DNA of 64,000 nt from Leptolyngbya sp. FACHB-261 (GCF_014696065.1 NZ_JACJPL010000018.1:310001-374000); one strand, 5' to 3'. Shown: positions 18,179 through 28,364, counted from the first letter of the stretch. Numbers and translations: made by a program. The notes: generated by a model from the letters alone, not told the origin.

Positions 18179-19129
18179 CTAATTAACTCTCTCTTGCAAG
18201 AGTTTGACTTGAGTGGTGATGAATTCACCTCCAGGCTGTGCAACCGTTTGAATTTCGATCTCAAAGCAATCTCTGATACGTAGTTCTCGACACCAGGGCA
18301 GGTAACACTTAACTGAAAGCTGGCCAGTATGGTCAGCAAAGGTCACAAGCGAGAAGTCGCTCGAGCCCATTAGTTCAACTACTTTGCCTTGAAGAACGAC
18401 CGTACCGGAAGCTACTGGCTCAGCTTGGGCTTGAAATTCGGCAATCGTGATTGAAGCTCCAACAGGCTGGTAGCTAGCCTCGCTTCTGCCGATAGCTTGC
18501 TGCCATTCAGAGGGCCAACGATGAGTGGCAAACTTGGAATGGAAATTCCTGCCCTCAACCATTTGAGATCTCAGTTCGTCTTTGAAAGAATAGGCATCCG
18601 GGCTGTAACGCCGCCGGATTGCTTCTTCTAGCTCGGTTTGCTGCCAATAGTTGTCAGCTTTGAGATACGCGCCCTCGCGGTAACAGCCCAGAACTGTGTG
18701 AATCATTGCCTCTAAACTGTTGTGCCAGAGGTAAATTTCTGGATCTTCGCTGGGGCTAAACAGCACAGGCAATGAGGCTTGCTGAGCACTACACACAACT
18801 ACAAGTTGATCAGCTTCGAAACTCAATAAGGGAAACCAGAGTGGATTCCAACCCTCCCTCTCGAATTCGAGCATTTGTTGATATTCTTCCACAGCCTGTT
18901 CTAAAGGCAGAAAATTGTACGACGGTAGAAATTCCTCTGACCAGTCTTGGCCATTGTGCCAGCGATAGAGTGTGTACGCCGCTTCTGGCAGACGATAAGG
19001 CAATAAGGGCTGAGCAATTTCGTCAATCTGCTCATCCGAAATTCCTGGCAATAAAGCAGCCACCCAGGCAGGATTGTGAGCCTGCATCCAAACTGTCAAT
19101 TTGTCTAGTGCTTGCGCTAAGGTTTCCAT
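18179..19129 (-). CDS. SMI1/KNR4-like N-terminal domain fused to an OB-like C-terminal domain
   Basis: 316 residues. Residues ~10-160 look like SMI1/KNR4 (SUKH): ISDEQIDEIAQPLLPYRLPEAAYTLYRWHNGQ, then PLLSFEADQLVVV. In bacteria SUKH proteins are common as immunity proteins for polymorphic toxins, but many are orphan. The last ~85 residues (VVLQGKVVELMGSSDFSLVTFADHTGQLSVKCYLPW and onward) have the five-strand pattern of an OB fold, as in small nucleic-acid-binding domains. The fusion is unusual as far as I can judge. A 72-residue gene follows. Function unknown. Confidence 0.65.
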   Translation of the reverse strand: METLAQALDKLTVWMQAHNPAWVAALLPGISDEQIDEIAQPLLPYRLPEAAYTLYRWHNGQDWSEEFLPSYNFLPLEQAVEEYQQMLEFEREGWNPLWFPLLSFEADQLVVVCSAQQASLPVLFSPSEDPEIYLWHNSLEAMIHTVLGCYREGAYLKADNYWQQTELEEAIRRRYSPDAYSFKDELRSQMVEGRNFHSKFATHRWPSEWQQAIGRSEASYQPVGASITIAEFQAQAEPVASGTVVLQGKVVELMGSSDFSLVTFADHTGQLSVKCYLPWCRELRIRDCFEIEIQTVAQPGGEFITTQVKLLQERVN

Positions 19130-19350
19130 CTGCTGTTGTCTGAAAGTTGTTAAGACTTTGTACTAAAACTGCACTAGAAATAGTGCCCTCGAAACTAGAA
19201 AATCGCACGAATACGTTTCTTGTTATTACTGGCTAATGCTTGTTGGTCTGAGCGAAGCATTACCCGCGTAAGCGATCATGGTCCGCCAGGTTGGTACACA
19301 CCATCAGACTGCTTCAATAGCTGGAGAGGGTGTTCTGCAATATCAGTTCA

Positions 19351-20292
19351 ATGCCAACCAAACCGCCTGCTTGGACCGTTGGGCTAGTCCTGACTGTCGC
19401 TATCTTTGCGATTTCTACAGCGGCAATTTTCACGCGCTTGGCATTTGCAGCAGCTGACACTGAGGGGGTTGGCATCAGCCTGGTACTGGCCGGTTCGCGC
19501 CTGATTTTGGCAGCACTGCTGGTGCTACCGGCTTGGCGTCATCTGCACCCAGGGCAGTTAGCCCCCGGAGCTCTACGCTATGCAGTCCTGGCTGGAATCT
19601 GTTTGGCAGTGCACTTTGCCACTTGGATCACCTCGTTGGCCTACACCTCAATTGCCGCCTCCACAACTCTAGTCACAACCAACCCGGTCTGGGTTACGCT
19701 GCTGTCCTGGTTGTGGTTGCGAGAGAAACCAACAGCACTCACGCTGCTGGGCATTAGCGTTGCGCTGAGCGGCGGGGTATTACTGGGCTGGGGCGATGCT
19801 GGCACGGCGGGAGCCGGCAGCAATCCCTTACTAGGCGATTTTTTAGCTTTAGTCGGGTCCTGGGCGATTAGTCTGCACTTGCTGCTGGGGCGGGAGGCTC
19901 AACAACGCGGCCTGGGCTTAGCTGGCTATACCGCCGTTACCTACAGCACCGCAGCGGTTGTGCTGGCACCGCTGCCGCTAGCGGTCGGAGCTAGCTACGT
20001 GGGCTATCCCAGCTTGGTTTACGTCTATATTCTGCTGATCGCCCTGCTGCCCCAAGTGGTAGGTCACACCAGCATTAACTGGGCCGTGCGTTGGGTCTCG
20101 CCTATCTTGGTCACTCTGGCCATTCTGTTTGAACCTGTTGGCTCTACTTTGCTTGCCTATTGGTTTTTCGCAGAAGTGCCGGGACTACTGGTCCTGATCG
20201 GTGCCGTTATCTTGTTGATTGGGGTTGCCATTGCCATTGTCGGCACTCGGCAAGGCTCTCAATCATCCTTTCAGAATGAGAGCCCAGATTAG
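19351..20292 (+). CDS. DMT-superfamily (EamA) transporter
   Basis: A 313-residue, ten-helix inner-membrane protein of the drug/metabolite transporter family with two EamA repeats (~residues 10-140 and ~160-295). Typical marks are ISTAAIFTRLAFA in helix 1, TTLVTTNPVWVTLLSWLWLREKPT at the end of repeat one, and SPILVTLAILFEPVGSTLLAYWFFAEVPG near the end. Substrate is not predictable. I chose the ATG at 19351 over the GTG at 19330. It stands alone. Confidence 0.85.
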   Translation: MPTKPPAWTVGLVLTVAIFAISTAAIFTRLAFAAADTEGVGISLVLAGSRLILAALLVLPAWRHLHPGQLAPGALRYAVLAGICLAVHFATWITSLAYTSIAASTTLVTTNPVWVTLLSWLWLREKPTALTLLGISVALSGGVLLGWGDAGTAGAGSNPLLGDFLALVGSWAISLHLLLGREAQQRGLGLAGYTAVTYSTAAVVLAPLPLAVGASYVGYPSLVYVYILLIALLPQVVGHTSINWAVRWVSPILVTLAILFEPVGSTLLAYWFFAEVPGLLVLIGAVILLIGVAIAIVGTRQGSQSSFQNESPD

Positions 20293-20394
20293 AAGCTTCT
20301 AAAGCCGCAGCTTCGCTGCCTAAAAGGGCTAGAGAAAAGGGTTACAGATTATAGAGTTAGCGCCAGTTTACGGCTTCCACAAATCAATTCCAAC

Positions 20395-20808
20395 TCAATA
20401 TAAATCAAGCGCCTGCAACACTTCAGACAGCGATTTAACATCAGCAGGTTTAAGCAAGTAGAAGTTAATGCCTAACTCATAAGCCCGAGGTAAGTCGCGG
20501 TTGCCAAATGCAGTTAACGCAATCACAGGTAATTCTTGCAGAGGTGATTGTTGGCGGATCCATTTCAGCAGATCGAGACCCGACATGCCTGGCAATCTCA
20601 AATCGAGAACAACCAGAACAGGCAAAGGATATTGAGTACGGTTACTGTAAGGGCCATTGCCCTCCAAATAGCGAACGGCTTCCTGACCAGTCTCGACAAT
20701 TTGAAGATCAAATTCTGGCCCCAGCTGCTGAAAGGCCCGTTTCAAAGGGAACAAGTCGGGCGGATCATCTTCAACCACCAAAACTGTTTTTTGCTGTAAT
20801 CCCATCAT
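20395..20808 (-). CDS. Single-domain response regulator (Rcp1-like)
   Basis: 137 residues, a stand-alone CheY-like receiver. Acidic pocket VVEDD near residue 12, phospho-acceptor Asp in VLDLRLPGMSG, Thr in IALTAFGN and Lys in YLLKPAD. The wording resembles Rcp1, the phytochrome response regulator. It lacks any output domain. It lies downstream of another such regulator and the multi-PAS kinase, on the same strand, which suggests a phosphorelay group. Confidence 0.9.
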   Translation of the reverse strand: MMGLQQKTVLVVEDDPPDLFPLKRAFQQLGPEFDLQIVETGQEAVRYLEGNGPYSNRTQYPLPVLVVLDLRLPGMSGLDLLKWIRQQSPLQELPVIALTAFGNRDLPRAYELGINFYLLKPADVKSLSEVLQALDLY

Positions 20809-20883
20809 TTTTAGGGTTCTCTTTTATCGCTCTTTTGATGCTCTTTTTAAATATCGCTCTTTTCAAACAAAAACAAGCTTGTT

Positions 20884-21333
20884 TTACTGCACTTGAGGTC
20901 GTCGATTGAACGTTAGCCAGTAAAGCCCAATTGCCTGTACCATCTCAACCAAAGCATTTGGTTCAGGTGGCTTAGCCAGATAGGAATTAGCACCCAACTC
21001 GTAGGCTCGTTCGATATCAATCTGTTGATCAGAAGAAGTCAACACCACAACCAGCAGATTTTTGACATCAGACTCCTGCCTCAGCCAACTCAGAACCTCA
21101 AAACCAGAATATCGCGGTAATTTGAGATCGAGCAGCACCAGGGTTGGCAGTGGATAACGCTCGCGGTCTTGATAAGGCCCTTGCCCGCTCAGGTATTGGA
21201 TTGCCTTCTCCCCATCCATCACCACTTCTAAAGGACTCGCTAAATTTGCTCTGCGGAATGCTCGTTGAATTCTAAACACATCGGCTGGATCATCTTCTAC
21301 TAGCAAAATTGTGGAATGGGCCAAGTTATTCAC
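20884..21333 (-). CDS. Single-domain response regulator
   Basis: A CheY-like receiver with LLVEDDPADVFRIQRAF, phospho-acceptor in LLDLKLPRYSG, VLTSSDQQIDIERAYELGANSYLAKP. The GTG at 21333 overlaps the stop of the upstream kinase as GTGA and is my preferred start (149 aa); an ATG at 21360 would add nine residues and overlap the kinase by 31 bp. The overlap means the kinase and this regulator are translationally coupled and probably cognate. It resembles the regulator at 20395 closely enough to be a paralogue. Confidence 0.9.
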   Translation of the reverse strand: MNNLAHSTILLVEDDPADVFRIQRAFRRANLASPLEVVMDGEKAIQYLSGQGPYQDRERYPLPTLVLLDLKLPRYSGFEVLSWLRQESDVKNLLVVVLTSSDQQIDIERAYELGANSYLAKPPEPNALVEMVQAIGLYWLTFNRRPQVQ

Positions 21334-24300
21334 GCTCTGATTTCCTGCAAATCCACCCAAAATCGACTGCCTTGAATCGGGGCTGATTCTATACCAACCC
21401 GTCCACCCAAATGTTCCACCCCTGTGCGTACAATCGCCAAACCGATACCTGTACCTGGATAAGCATCCCTACCGTGTAATCGCTCAAAGACACCAAATAT
21501 CTGCTCCCGATACTGCGGCTCGATGCCAATGCCGTTATCCTCAACCCACAGGCGCACTCTATGATCCTGGGTTTCAGCCCAAATTTTGATTTGCGGTTGC
21601 ACGCCCGGAGCCACGAACTTCACGGCATTGGATAGCAGATTGACCATAATTTGCACCAAGATAGACTGGTGTCCCTTGACATTGGGCAAGGGTTCAGCCA
21701 CGCTAATTTTGGCTTGCCGTTCGCGTAACTCTGGTCCCAGTTGCACTTGGGCCTCTGCCACCACCTGCATCAAACGAACAGGGGCAAGCTTAACTTGCTC
21801 CCGGCTCAATTGGCTGTAGGACAGCAGATCCTGCACAAGATCATTCATGCGCTTGGTGCCAGCAAAAATGTGCTGAATGTACTCCTGCGCATTCTCGTCT
21901 AACTGATCGCTGTAATCTTCAGCCAGGGCCTGAGCGAAGCCTTGAATTCCTCGTAGCGGTGCCCGTAAATCGTGAGCTACGGTGTAGGAGAAAGCTTCTA
22001 AGTCCTCGTTGGCTTTTTGCAATTGGGCAGTTCGTTTCTCGACGCGCTGTTCTAAGGTGGCATTCAGTTGTCGAATTTCGGCCTCTGCTTGTTTACGTTC
22101 GGTGATATCAGTTGCAATGCCACACAGCGCATAGGGACCATCGCCCTCGAGCAGGGGAAATTTGAGCGAGAGATAAGTGTGTAAGCCATCGGATTGTGGG
22201 ATGACTTCTTCGTGTTCGATTGGCTTTTTCAGGGTCAGCACCTGCAAATCATTTTCCCGCACAGATTGAGCCACTTTTGTCGGGAAGAGATCGAAATCTG
22301 TTTTACCCCAGACCTGCTCTCGCTGCACCTTAAATAGCCGTTCAAAGGTGCGATTGATAATTAGGAATCTGCCGTCCAAGTCTTTGACGAAGATCACAGC
22401 CGCAGCTTCATCTAAGATCGCTTGTAACCGTGCCTCGCTTTCTTTCAGCGCAGCCTCGGTTCGTCGTCGTTTGGTAATGTCGCGATTGACTTCGAGAAAT
22501 CCGGTTGGGATGCCCTGCTGATCACGAATCAATACCTGACGGCTTTCAACCACAAGTTGTCTGCCATTCTTGCAAGTTTGCCAGAGTTCACCTTGCCAGC
22601 GTTCCTGTTGCAAAATTGCAGCATCAAGGTCAGCCACAGACTCTGGCAGTTGAGTTCGCAAGAGCTGATGAGTAACCTTGCCCAGTGCTTCGGCTCGTGT
22701 CCAGCCGTATTCCAACTCTGCACCCCGGTTCCAGTAGGTAATCGCGCCGTGGGCATCCCGAACGATAATTGGCTCGTAAGCCAATTCCAAAAGATTCGCC
22801 TGTCTTTGCAATAAGGTTGCTTGCTGTTGAAGCTGCTGTTCTGCCTGCTTGCGCGCTGTCACATCCCGCGCTACAGCATAAACTAAGCCCTCCTCGGGAA
22901 ACAGCACCGATGTCCAGGCTAGATACTTATACGACCCATTTTTACAGCGGTAACGATTTTCAAAATCGATGGCGGGATTGCCAATCGTAAGGTTCTCAGC
23001 CTCTGCAAGGGTCCTAGCTTGGTCCTCGGGGTGAACAAAATTGAGGAATGGCTGCGCCAAAAGCTCAGCCTGCGAGTAGCCCAGGGCTTTTTCCCAAGCT
23101 GGATTAATCTGTTTGAAGTAGCCATCCACCCCGGCGATGCACAGCATATCCAGCGAGAGCGTAAAGAAGCGGTCACGCTCCTCCTGAGTCCGTTTTTTCT
23201 CCGTGTTGTCGAAGAGAACCCCCACAAAGCGCACGGCTTGACCCGCCCTGTTATAGAGGAAGCGCCCAAATACCCTCAGCCAAGCCACTTGTCCATCATT
23301 GGCGCGAATAATGCGATGCTCCGAGTTGTAAAGCGTTTGCTCCCGCTGGGCCCGCTCCATTGCCTGGGTCACTCGCTCCTGGTCTTCGGGGTGAACCTGG
23401 CTACGCCACATCTCCAGCGTTGCCTCACCCATCGCCTGGTTATCGAGGGCAGGTTCGTAGCCCAGAATCTTGAAGATCTGGGATGACCACTGTGCCTGAC
23501 CGGTTTGCGGATCCACATCCCAGGTCGCCATCCCTGCTTCTTCGATTGCTAAGCGCACGCGCTCTTCACTTTGACTGAAGCGCTCGTTGGCTTGCTTGAG
23601 TTCTGCTGTACGCTTCTCAATTTCGGCTTCTAGCTCATCGTTAGTTTGGTACAGCGCATTAGCAACCCTCTGCTGTTGTTGAGCGAGCTGATGCAACAGT
23701 TGTACACTCCAGCCGACTAAAGCCGTGAAGAGCACTATATCTAAGACAACAAAAAGCGAGATGCCTAGCTCCGGATTCAGCAGTTGAACTCGCTCATTGT
23801 TAATCTCCAACCATCCCAACAGCAACGGAATGACAATTGCAGCAGGCAGCAGACGGCGGGCAATCGTTCCTCCGGCACTGTCTGCCAGCAGAATATGCAT
23901 AAAGCCCTGCTGCGGGCGGGCCAGCAGAATGCCCACACTCAGCACCATAAGACCAACGGCAGTATGCAGCGCCATCTGGGTATAGAAATTGGAGCCAATA
24001 ATTGGTTGAACCCAGTAAAAATAGGCAATTAAGACTTGAGCCGCAATGAGAATTGCCAACAGGGCCAAGCCTTCAACCCAGCGGATTTGAGTTTTGATTG
24101 CTCGCCGTATTTTTGCTCCATCCAACCACAAGGCACTACCCGTCAACATAAAGCAGAGCGCCGTGAGCAGAGACATGCGACCAGGGTTTAAAGAGCTGGC
24201 AGCGTTGGGCTCATCCGCAAAAAACAGTTGATCAATGCCAAGGTTCCAGCCCAGCAGGTACTCAATGAGCGTGGCGGCCCCAAGCCCAATAACCCCGAGA

Positions 24301-24569
24301 CTGCATAGCTGTCCCAGCCAACCACGTGGAGGAATTGTATTTTGGTTAGCTGGTTCTACCGACAGAAATAAGGAGGTTCCGGCCAGCGCAAAGCCCAGTG
24401 CCGTGTTTACCTTCATGGTTGGCAGATCTGGCAGCACACTCTTGAGAATGCTGATGTCCAAACCCCAGCCGATAAGGACAAGGCAGCCCAGGCTAACGAC
24501 GCAGACCGCAGCCGCTTTAACCATGTCTGGCAAAGAAGGCACAAACGATTGCTTGGCTAGTTGGCTCAT
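21330..24569 (-). CDS. Multi-PAS membrane sensor histidine kinase
   Basis: 1079 residues from the ATG at 24569 (SD GGGAG, 7 nt upstream). An N-terminal region of about eight membrane helices (residues ~17-290) is followed by a coiled coil, about four PAS/PAC sensor domains (~330-825), a HisKA domain with phospho-acceptor His866 (VAHDLRAPLRG) and an HATPase domain to the end. It is like phytochrome-class and cyanobacterial Hik kinases. Its stop overlaps the start of a response regulator, its likely target. An upstream ATG at 24674 exists but lacks a ribosome site. Confidence 0.9.
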   Translation of the reverse strand: MSQLAKQSFVPSLPDMVKAAAVCVVSLGCLVLIGWGLDISILKSVLPDLPTMKVNTALGFALAGTSLFLSVEPANQNTIPPRGWLGQLCSLGVIGLGAATLIEYLLGWNLGIDQLFFADEPNAASSLNPGRMSLLTALCFMLTGSALWLDGAKIRRAIKTQIRWVEGLALLAILIAAQVLIAYFYWVQPIIGSNFYTQMALHTAVGLMVLSVGILLARPQQGFMHILLADSAGGTIARRLLPAAIVIPLLLGWLEINNERVQLLNPELGISLFVVLDIVLFTALVGWSVQLLHQLAQQQQRVANALYQTNDELEAEIEKRTAELKQANERFSQSEERVRLAIEEAGMATWDVDPQTGQAQWSSQIFKILGYEPALDNQAMGEATLEMWRSQVHPEDQERVTQAMERAQREQTLYNSEHRIIRANDGQVAWLRVFGRFLYNRAGQAVRFVGVLFDNTEKKRTQEERDRFFTLSLDMLCIAGVDGYFKQINPAWEKALGYSQAELLAQPFLNFVHPEDQARTLAEAENLTIGNPAIDFENRYRCKNGSYKYLAWTSVLFPEEGLVYAVARDVTARKQAEQQLQQQATLLQRQANLLELAYEPIIVRDAHGAITYWNRGAELEYGWTRAEALGKVTHQLLRTQLPESVADLDAAILQQERWQGELWQTCKNGRQLVVESRQVLIRDQQGIPTGFLEVNRDITKRRRTEAALKESEARLQAILDEAAAVIFVKDLDGRFLIINRTFERLFKVQREQVWGKTDFDLFPTKVAQSVRENDLQVLTLKKPIEHEEVIPQSDGLHTYLSLKFPLLEGDGPYALCGIATDITERKQAEAEIRQLNATLEQRVEKRTAQLQKANEDLEAFSYTVAHDLRAPLRGIQGFAQALAEDYSDQLDENAQEYIQHIFAGTKRMNDLVQDLLSYSQLSREQVKLAPVRLMQVVAEAQVQLGPELRERQAKISVAEPLPNVKGHQSILVQIMVNLLSNAVKFVAPGVQPQIKIWAETQDHRVRLWVEDNGIGIEPQYREQIFGVFERLHGRDAYPGTGIGLAIVRTGVEHLGGRVGIESAPIQGSRFWVDLQEIRA

Positions 24570-24813
24570 GATGTCTCCCCCTGCATCCCTGTTGAAGACC
24601 CTTGATTTATAAAGTAAGAATTTAAGGCAAACATCATCTGTCAGAGGCTTGAGCATCACCCTTGAAAGCAGCACAGAGCTCTATTCATCTCTATCGATTT
24701 GAAGGACTCATCTCGAGGCATTCATCTCAGGGCCTCTCCAGCCTCCCCTCAAACAAGCCAAATGAAACAAGCCAATGAAACAAACCAGTTCAATGGGTCA
24801 ATCCAATAACCAA

Positions 24814-27714
24814 TCAAACATCTATCACAATCACCAAATCGGCAATCGCATTGACGAGACGCACTGGATCTAGGGGCTTGGTGACATGCTTCTGAAAACC
24901 TGCCTCCAATACTCGTTGCTGATCTATTTCACTTGCGTAGGCAGTGAGCGCAATCGCGGGCACTTGTCCCCCTTGCTCAGGCCGCAATTGCCGAACTTGA
25001 TCAATCAGCATGTAGCCATCCACTTCCGGCATGCCAATATCGCTGACTAAAATATCCGGCTGGCACTGAGCAAGAGCAATGAGTGCGGCCTGGGCCGATG
25101 GCACCGCAGTCACCACAGCTCCACTGCGCTCTAGCACAATAGCAACCAGCTCCCGGGTGTCGTCGTCATCGTCCACCACCAAGATTCGAATACCGGCTAA
25201 AGAGCGGTCAAGGTCAGGCCGTGGCGACGATTCAGACACTTTACCCTCCCGATTGCTCAGGGGCAGCCTGATCGTGAAGGTTGCGCCTTGGTCTTCGCCG
25301 GGGCTTTCTGCCTGAATCGTGCCCCCATGCAATTCGATGATGTGACGAGCAATTGCCAGACCCAAGCCTAGGCCGCCAAAGGTGCGAGTCGTCGCCGAAT
25401 CGGCTTGGCGAAAAGAGTCAAAGATGTGAGGCAGAAAATCGGAACGGATGCCTTTGCCCGTGTCACTGATTTGAACGCGGGCCGTAGCATTTGTGTAGGT
25501 CAGAGCCACCTCGATTCTGCCTGTCGAGGGTGTGAATTTAATCGCATTGGCTAGCAAATTCCAGAAGACTTGTTGGAGACGATTGGCATCTCCAATAATT
25601 CGTTCTGGTCGAGGTTCAAGGGCGGTTTGTAATTGAATTGACTTTGATTCAGCGGCCAGACGCACCGTTTCCAGCGCCGCTAAGATCGTAACTGTCAGAT
25701 CAACCGGAACCGCTTGCAGGATGAGTTTGCCCTGCAAAATTCGGGAGACGTCTAAAAGGTCTTCGATCAACTGCGAGAGAGATTGAGCATTGCGCTCGAT
25801 TGTAGATAGCGCCTGGGCTGTTTTAGTATCATCAAATCGACCGGTTCGCAATAACCTAGCCCAACCAACAATTGGGTTGAGTGGGGTTCGCAATTCATGA
25901 GAGAGCACTGCTAAAAACTCATCCTTGATCCGGTTAGCAGATTCTGCTTGTTCGCGAGCTGTCTGCTCCCGTTTGAGTAACTGTTCTCGCTCTGTTTCTA
26001 CCTGTTTCTGCTGGGTAATGTCTTCGTAGTAAACCGACAGCCCGGCTCTAGAAGGATAAGCCCGCACGCGAAACCAACTGTTCAACGTGGGATAAAATGC
26101 CTCAACTTCAATCGGCACCTGCTCGGCAACGGCGCGTTGATATTGATCGTAGAGAGCAGTCTCTACCGCTTCAGGAAGCACGTCCCAAATGACACGGCCT
26201 AGCAATTCTTGCCGCGTCTTTTGAACCATTTCGGCTGCTCGCTGATTGACGTAGGTGTAACGCCACTGGCGATCAAAAGCAGAGAAGCCATCGGTGATGC
26301 TCTCTAGGACATTGATCATCTGTCGATTGGAACTTTGCAGGGCAATCTCAGCCTGCTTGCGCTCGCTAATATCTTGAATCAAGGCCACAAAACCTACAAC
26401 CTGCCCCTGCTCGCTCAAGCGGGGAATATAGGTGACGCTGACATAACGCATCTCGCCCGTTCTGCAGCGAATTTCAGACTCAAAACTAGCCTCCTGACCT
26501 GCGAGAGCCGCTTCAGCATAAGGACGAATCCGTTGCCAAGCAGCTTCTCCTAACACCTCTCGCAGATGCATGCCGTAGACTTCCGCACGGGGACGGCCAA
26601 ACCATTCTTCGTAACCCCGATTGTTAAAGCGATAGCAGCAATTGGCATCAACAAAGGAAATCAGGACAGGCACTGCATCGGTGACTAGCTTCAGCTCCTC
26701 TTCTTTCTGCCGCAAGTTCTCTAGCAGGGTTTCCGCCTGGCGCCGGGCTTGTACTTGAGCCGTGACCTCAATGGCGTAGGATAGAACTGCTTCAATTTGC
26801 CCCTCAGCATCCCGCAGGGGTAGGTACACAATATTGAAGAAGCCCTCAACTAGATCGCCATTTCCTGTCGCATCCCAACGCGAAAGGCACTCGTCATAGC
26901 GCACAGTTTCACCAGTGCGGTAGACATGATCATGAACATCAAAGTACATCTGGCCCTCCGTTTCGGGGAACACCTCACGGTCGGTCTTGCCAATGATCTC
27001 CTCCGACCGTCCTGTAACTCTGAGAAAGGTGGGGTTGGCAAATTCAATGACCTGATCAGGCCCGGTCAAGACAGCGAACAGCGCCGGTAGCTGTGTAAAA
27101 ATTTCCTTTAACCGCCTACGTTCGGTCTCTGCCTGTGCCCAGGCTGACTGTTCGCATTGCAGTAGGCGGTCGCGCTCGGCCTCGGCCTGCTTACGTTGGC
27201 TAATATCTTTGAAATAGGTAGACAACCCTGTAGGCGATGGGCAAAGACGAATCGCAAACCACTTCTCAAAGGTGGGATAAAATTCTTCGTACTCAATCGA
27301 CACTTGCTCTGCCATAGCCTGACGGCAGAGGGCATAAGCTTGAGTCTCAAGCAATGAGGGGAACACCTCCCAGGCGCTTCTGCCTAGTAACTCAGCCCGA
27401 GCTTTCCCTAACAGTTTTTCTGCCTGCTTATTAACCAGCGTGTAGCGCCAAGCAGTGTCAACTTGCACCAAGGCGTCGGGCAATAGATCGAATACTTCCG
27501 CCAATTGTTGCTGTGCAACCGTCAACTCCTGCTGCGCAGCTTGCCGTACCTGCTCGGCCTCTACTCGCGCGGCCTGTTCAGCAATGAGCAGTTGTTGCAG
27601 TAACTGGTTCTGCTGCTGAGCTTGATCGGCAGATATCACTAATGACTGGAGTTGTTGACGCAGAGCTGCCACTTCCTCTAGAAGTCGCTGCCTGGTCATG
27701 TCCTGGTCCTTCAT
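24814..27714 (-). CDS. Hybrid sensor histidine kinase with PAS domains and receiver
   Basis: 966 residues. An N-terminal Gln/Ala-rich coiled coil (~1-65) is followed by about four PAS domains (~70-575), HisKA with phospho-acceptor His606 (VLSHELRTPLNP), HATPase (~705-820) and a C-terminal receiver (~845-960, ILVVDDDDDTREL, SDIGMPEVDGYML). There are no membrane segments, so a cytoplasmic sensor. Its HisKA-HATPase-REC layout resembles the two hybrid kinases further right, but without their near-identity. The receiver may pass phosphate to an unlinked protein. Confidence 0.9.
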   Translation of the reverse strand: MKDQDMTRQRLLEEVAALRQQLQSLVISADQAQQQNQLLQQLLIAEQAARVEAEQVRQAAQQELTVAQQQLAEVFDLLPDALVQVDTAWRYTLVNKQAEKLLGKARAELLGRSAWEVFPSLLETQAYALCRQAMAEQVSIEYEEFYPTFEKWFAIRLCPSPTGLSTYFKDISQRKQAEAERDRLLQCEQSAWAQAETERRRLKEIFTQLPALFAVLTGPDQVIEFANPTFLRVTGRSEEIIGKTDREVFPETEGQMYFDVHDHVYRTGETVRYDECLSRWDATGNGDLVEGFFNIVYLPLRDAEGQIEAVLSYAIEVTAQVQARRQAETLLENLRQKEEELKLVTDAVPVLISFVDANCCYRFNNRGYEEWFGRPRAEVYGMHLREVLGEAAWQRIRPYAEAALAGQEASFESEIRCRTGEMRYVSVTYIPRLSEQGQVVGFVALIQDISERKQAEIALQSSNRQMINVLESITDGFSAFDRQWRYTYVNQRAAEMVQKTRQELLGRVIWDVLPEAVETALYDQYQRAVAEQVPIEVEAFYPTLNSWFRVRAYPSRAGLSVYYEDITQQKQVETEREQLLKREQTAREQAESANRIKDEFLAVLSHELRTPLNPIVGWARLLRTGRFDDTKTAQALSTIERNAQSLSQLIEDLLDVSRILQGKLILQAVPVDLTVTILAALETVRLAAESKSIQLQTALEPRPERIIGDANRLQQVFWNLLANAIKFTPSTGRIEVALTYTNATARVQISDTGKGIRSDFLPHIFDSFRQADSATTRTFGGLGLGLAIARHIIELHGGTIQAESPGEDQGATFTIRLPLSNREGKVSESSPRPDLDRSLAGIRILVVDDDDDTRELVAIVLERSGAVVTAVPSAQAALIALAQCQPDILVSDIGMPEVDGYMLIDQVRQLRPEQGGQVPAIALTAYASEIDQQRVLEAGFQKHVTKPLDPVRLVNAIADLVIVIDV

Positions 27715-28007
27715 GGCTCGAACGCCGCTATGGCAATACCTGGAATTCTAGCCATCCACAAAGTTGGGCCTCGATGGAAAGCCTAGCAGTTGGCACAATT
27801 GGCTCTTAAGTCAACTGTAGGGTAAGCGTATTTACGATACTTTAAGGACGGCTGAAATAGGACAGACGCCTACACAGATCTTTAAGCTGAACTTGGTCTG
27901 AACTTGGTTGAGCTTGGCTGAATCGTTTATCAACGGCTCATTCACAAGACAGCTCTAGCTAGGGCACTTTCGGGCCCGTCAAAGGTTTTTCATCTTATCG
28001 AGGGCTT

Positions 28008-28337
28008 CTACCGCGTCGGGTCCGGTAGCTGCTTTAGCATTGCCATCTGGTCTTCTAGCAATTGCCTCTGCCACTTAGCGTTACGCTCTACGATCTCCAA
28101 AGCTTGGGCAGCCGTTGCTTCATCCAGTTGTCGGGTACGCAACACTTGGGTCCAACCCAGAATTGAGGTGAGTGCAGTGCGCAATTGATGGTCCAAGGCA
28201 GCACGTGCCTGGAAAGCATGGGCAGCAGAGCGAGGGCCAGGTCGTTGGCTCAACGAATGCATGGCATCTTGGGCTTGAACCTCAGCTTGAGAGGACCGCG
28301 TCCGCTGGTTTTGCGATTCTAATTGCACATAATCCAT
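28008..28337 (-). CDS. Stand-alone HisKA-like histidine-box protein
   Basis: 109 residues, N-terminal half Gln/Ala-rich and helical, then LDHQLRTALTSILGWTQVLRTRQLDEAT, which aligns with the HisKA segment of the upstream hybrid kinase (LSHELRTPLNPIVGWARLLRTGRFDDTK), with His kept. The usual ERNA element also follows (EIVERNAKWQRQLLED). There is no HATPase domain. It could be a phosphotransfer-like protein, a decoy that dimerises with kinases, or a truncated remnant. I chose ATG 28337; a TTG at 28364 is possible. Confidence 0.55.
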   Translation of the reverse strand: MDYVQLESQNQRTRSSQAEVQAQDAMHSLSQRPGPRSAAHAFQARAALDHQLRTALTSILGWTQVLRTRQLDEATAAQALEIVERNAKWQRQLLEDQMAMLKQLPDPTR

Positions 28338-28364
28338 GACTATTTCAATTCTTACTAACGACAA

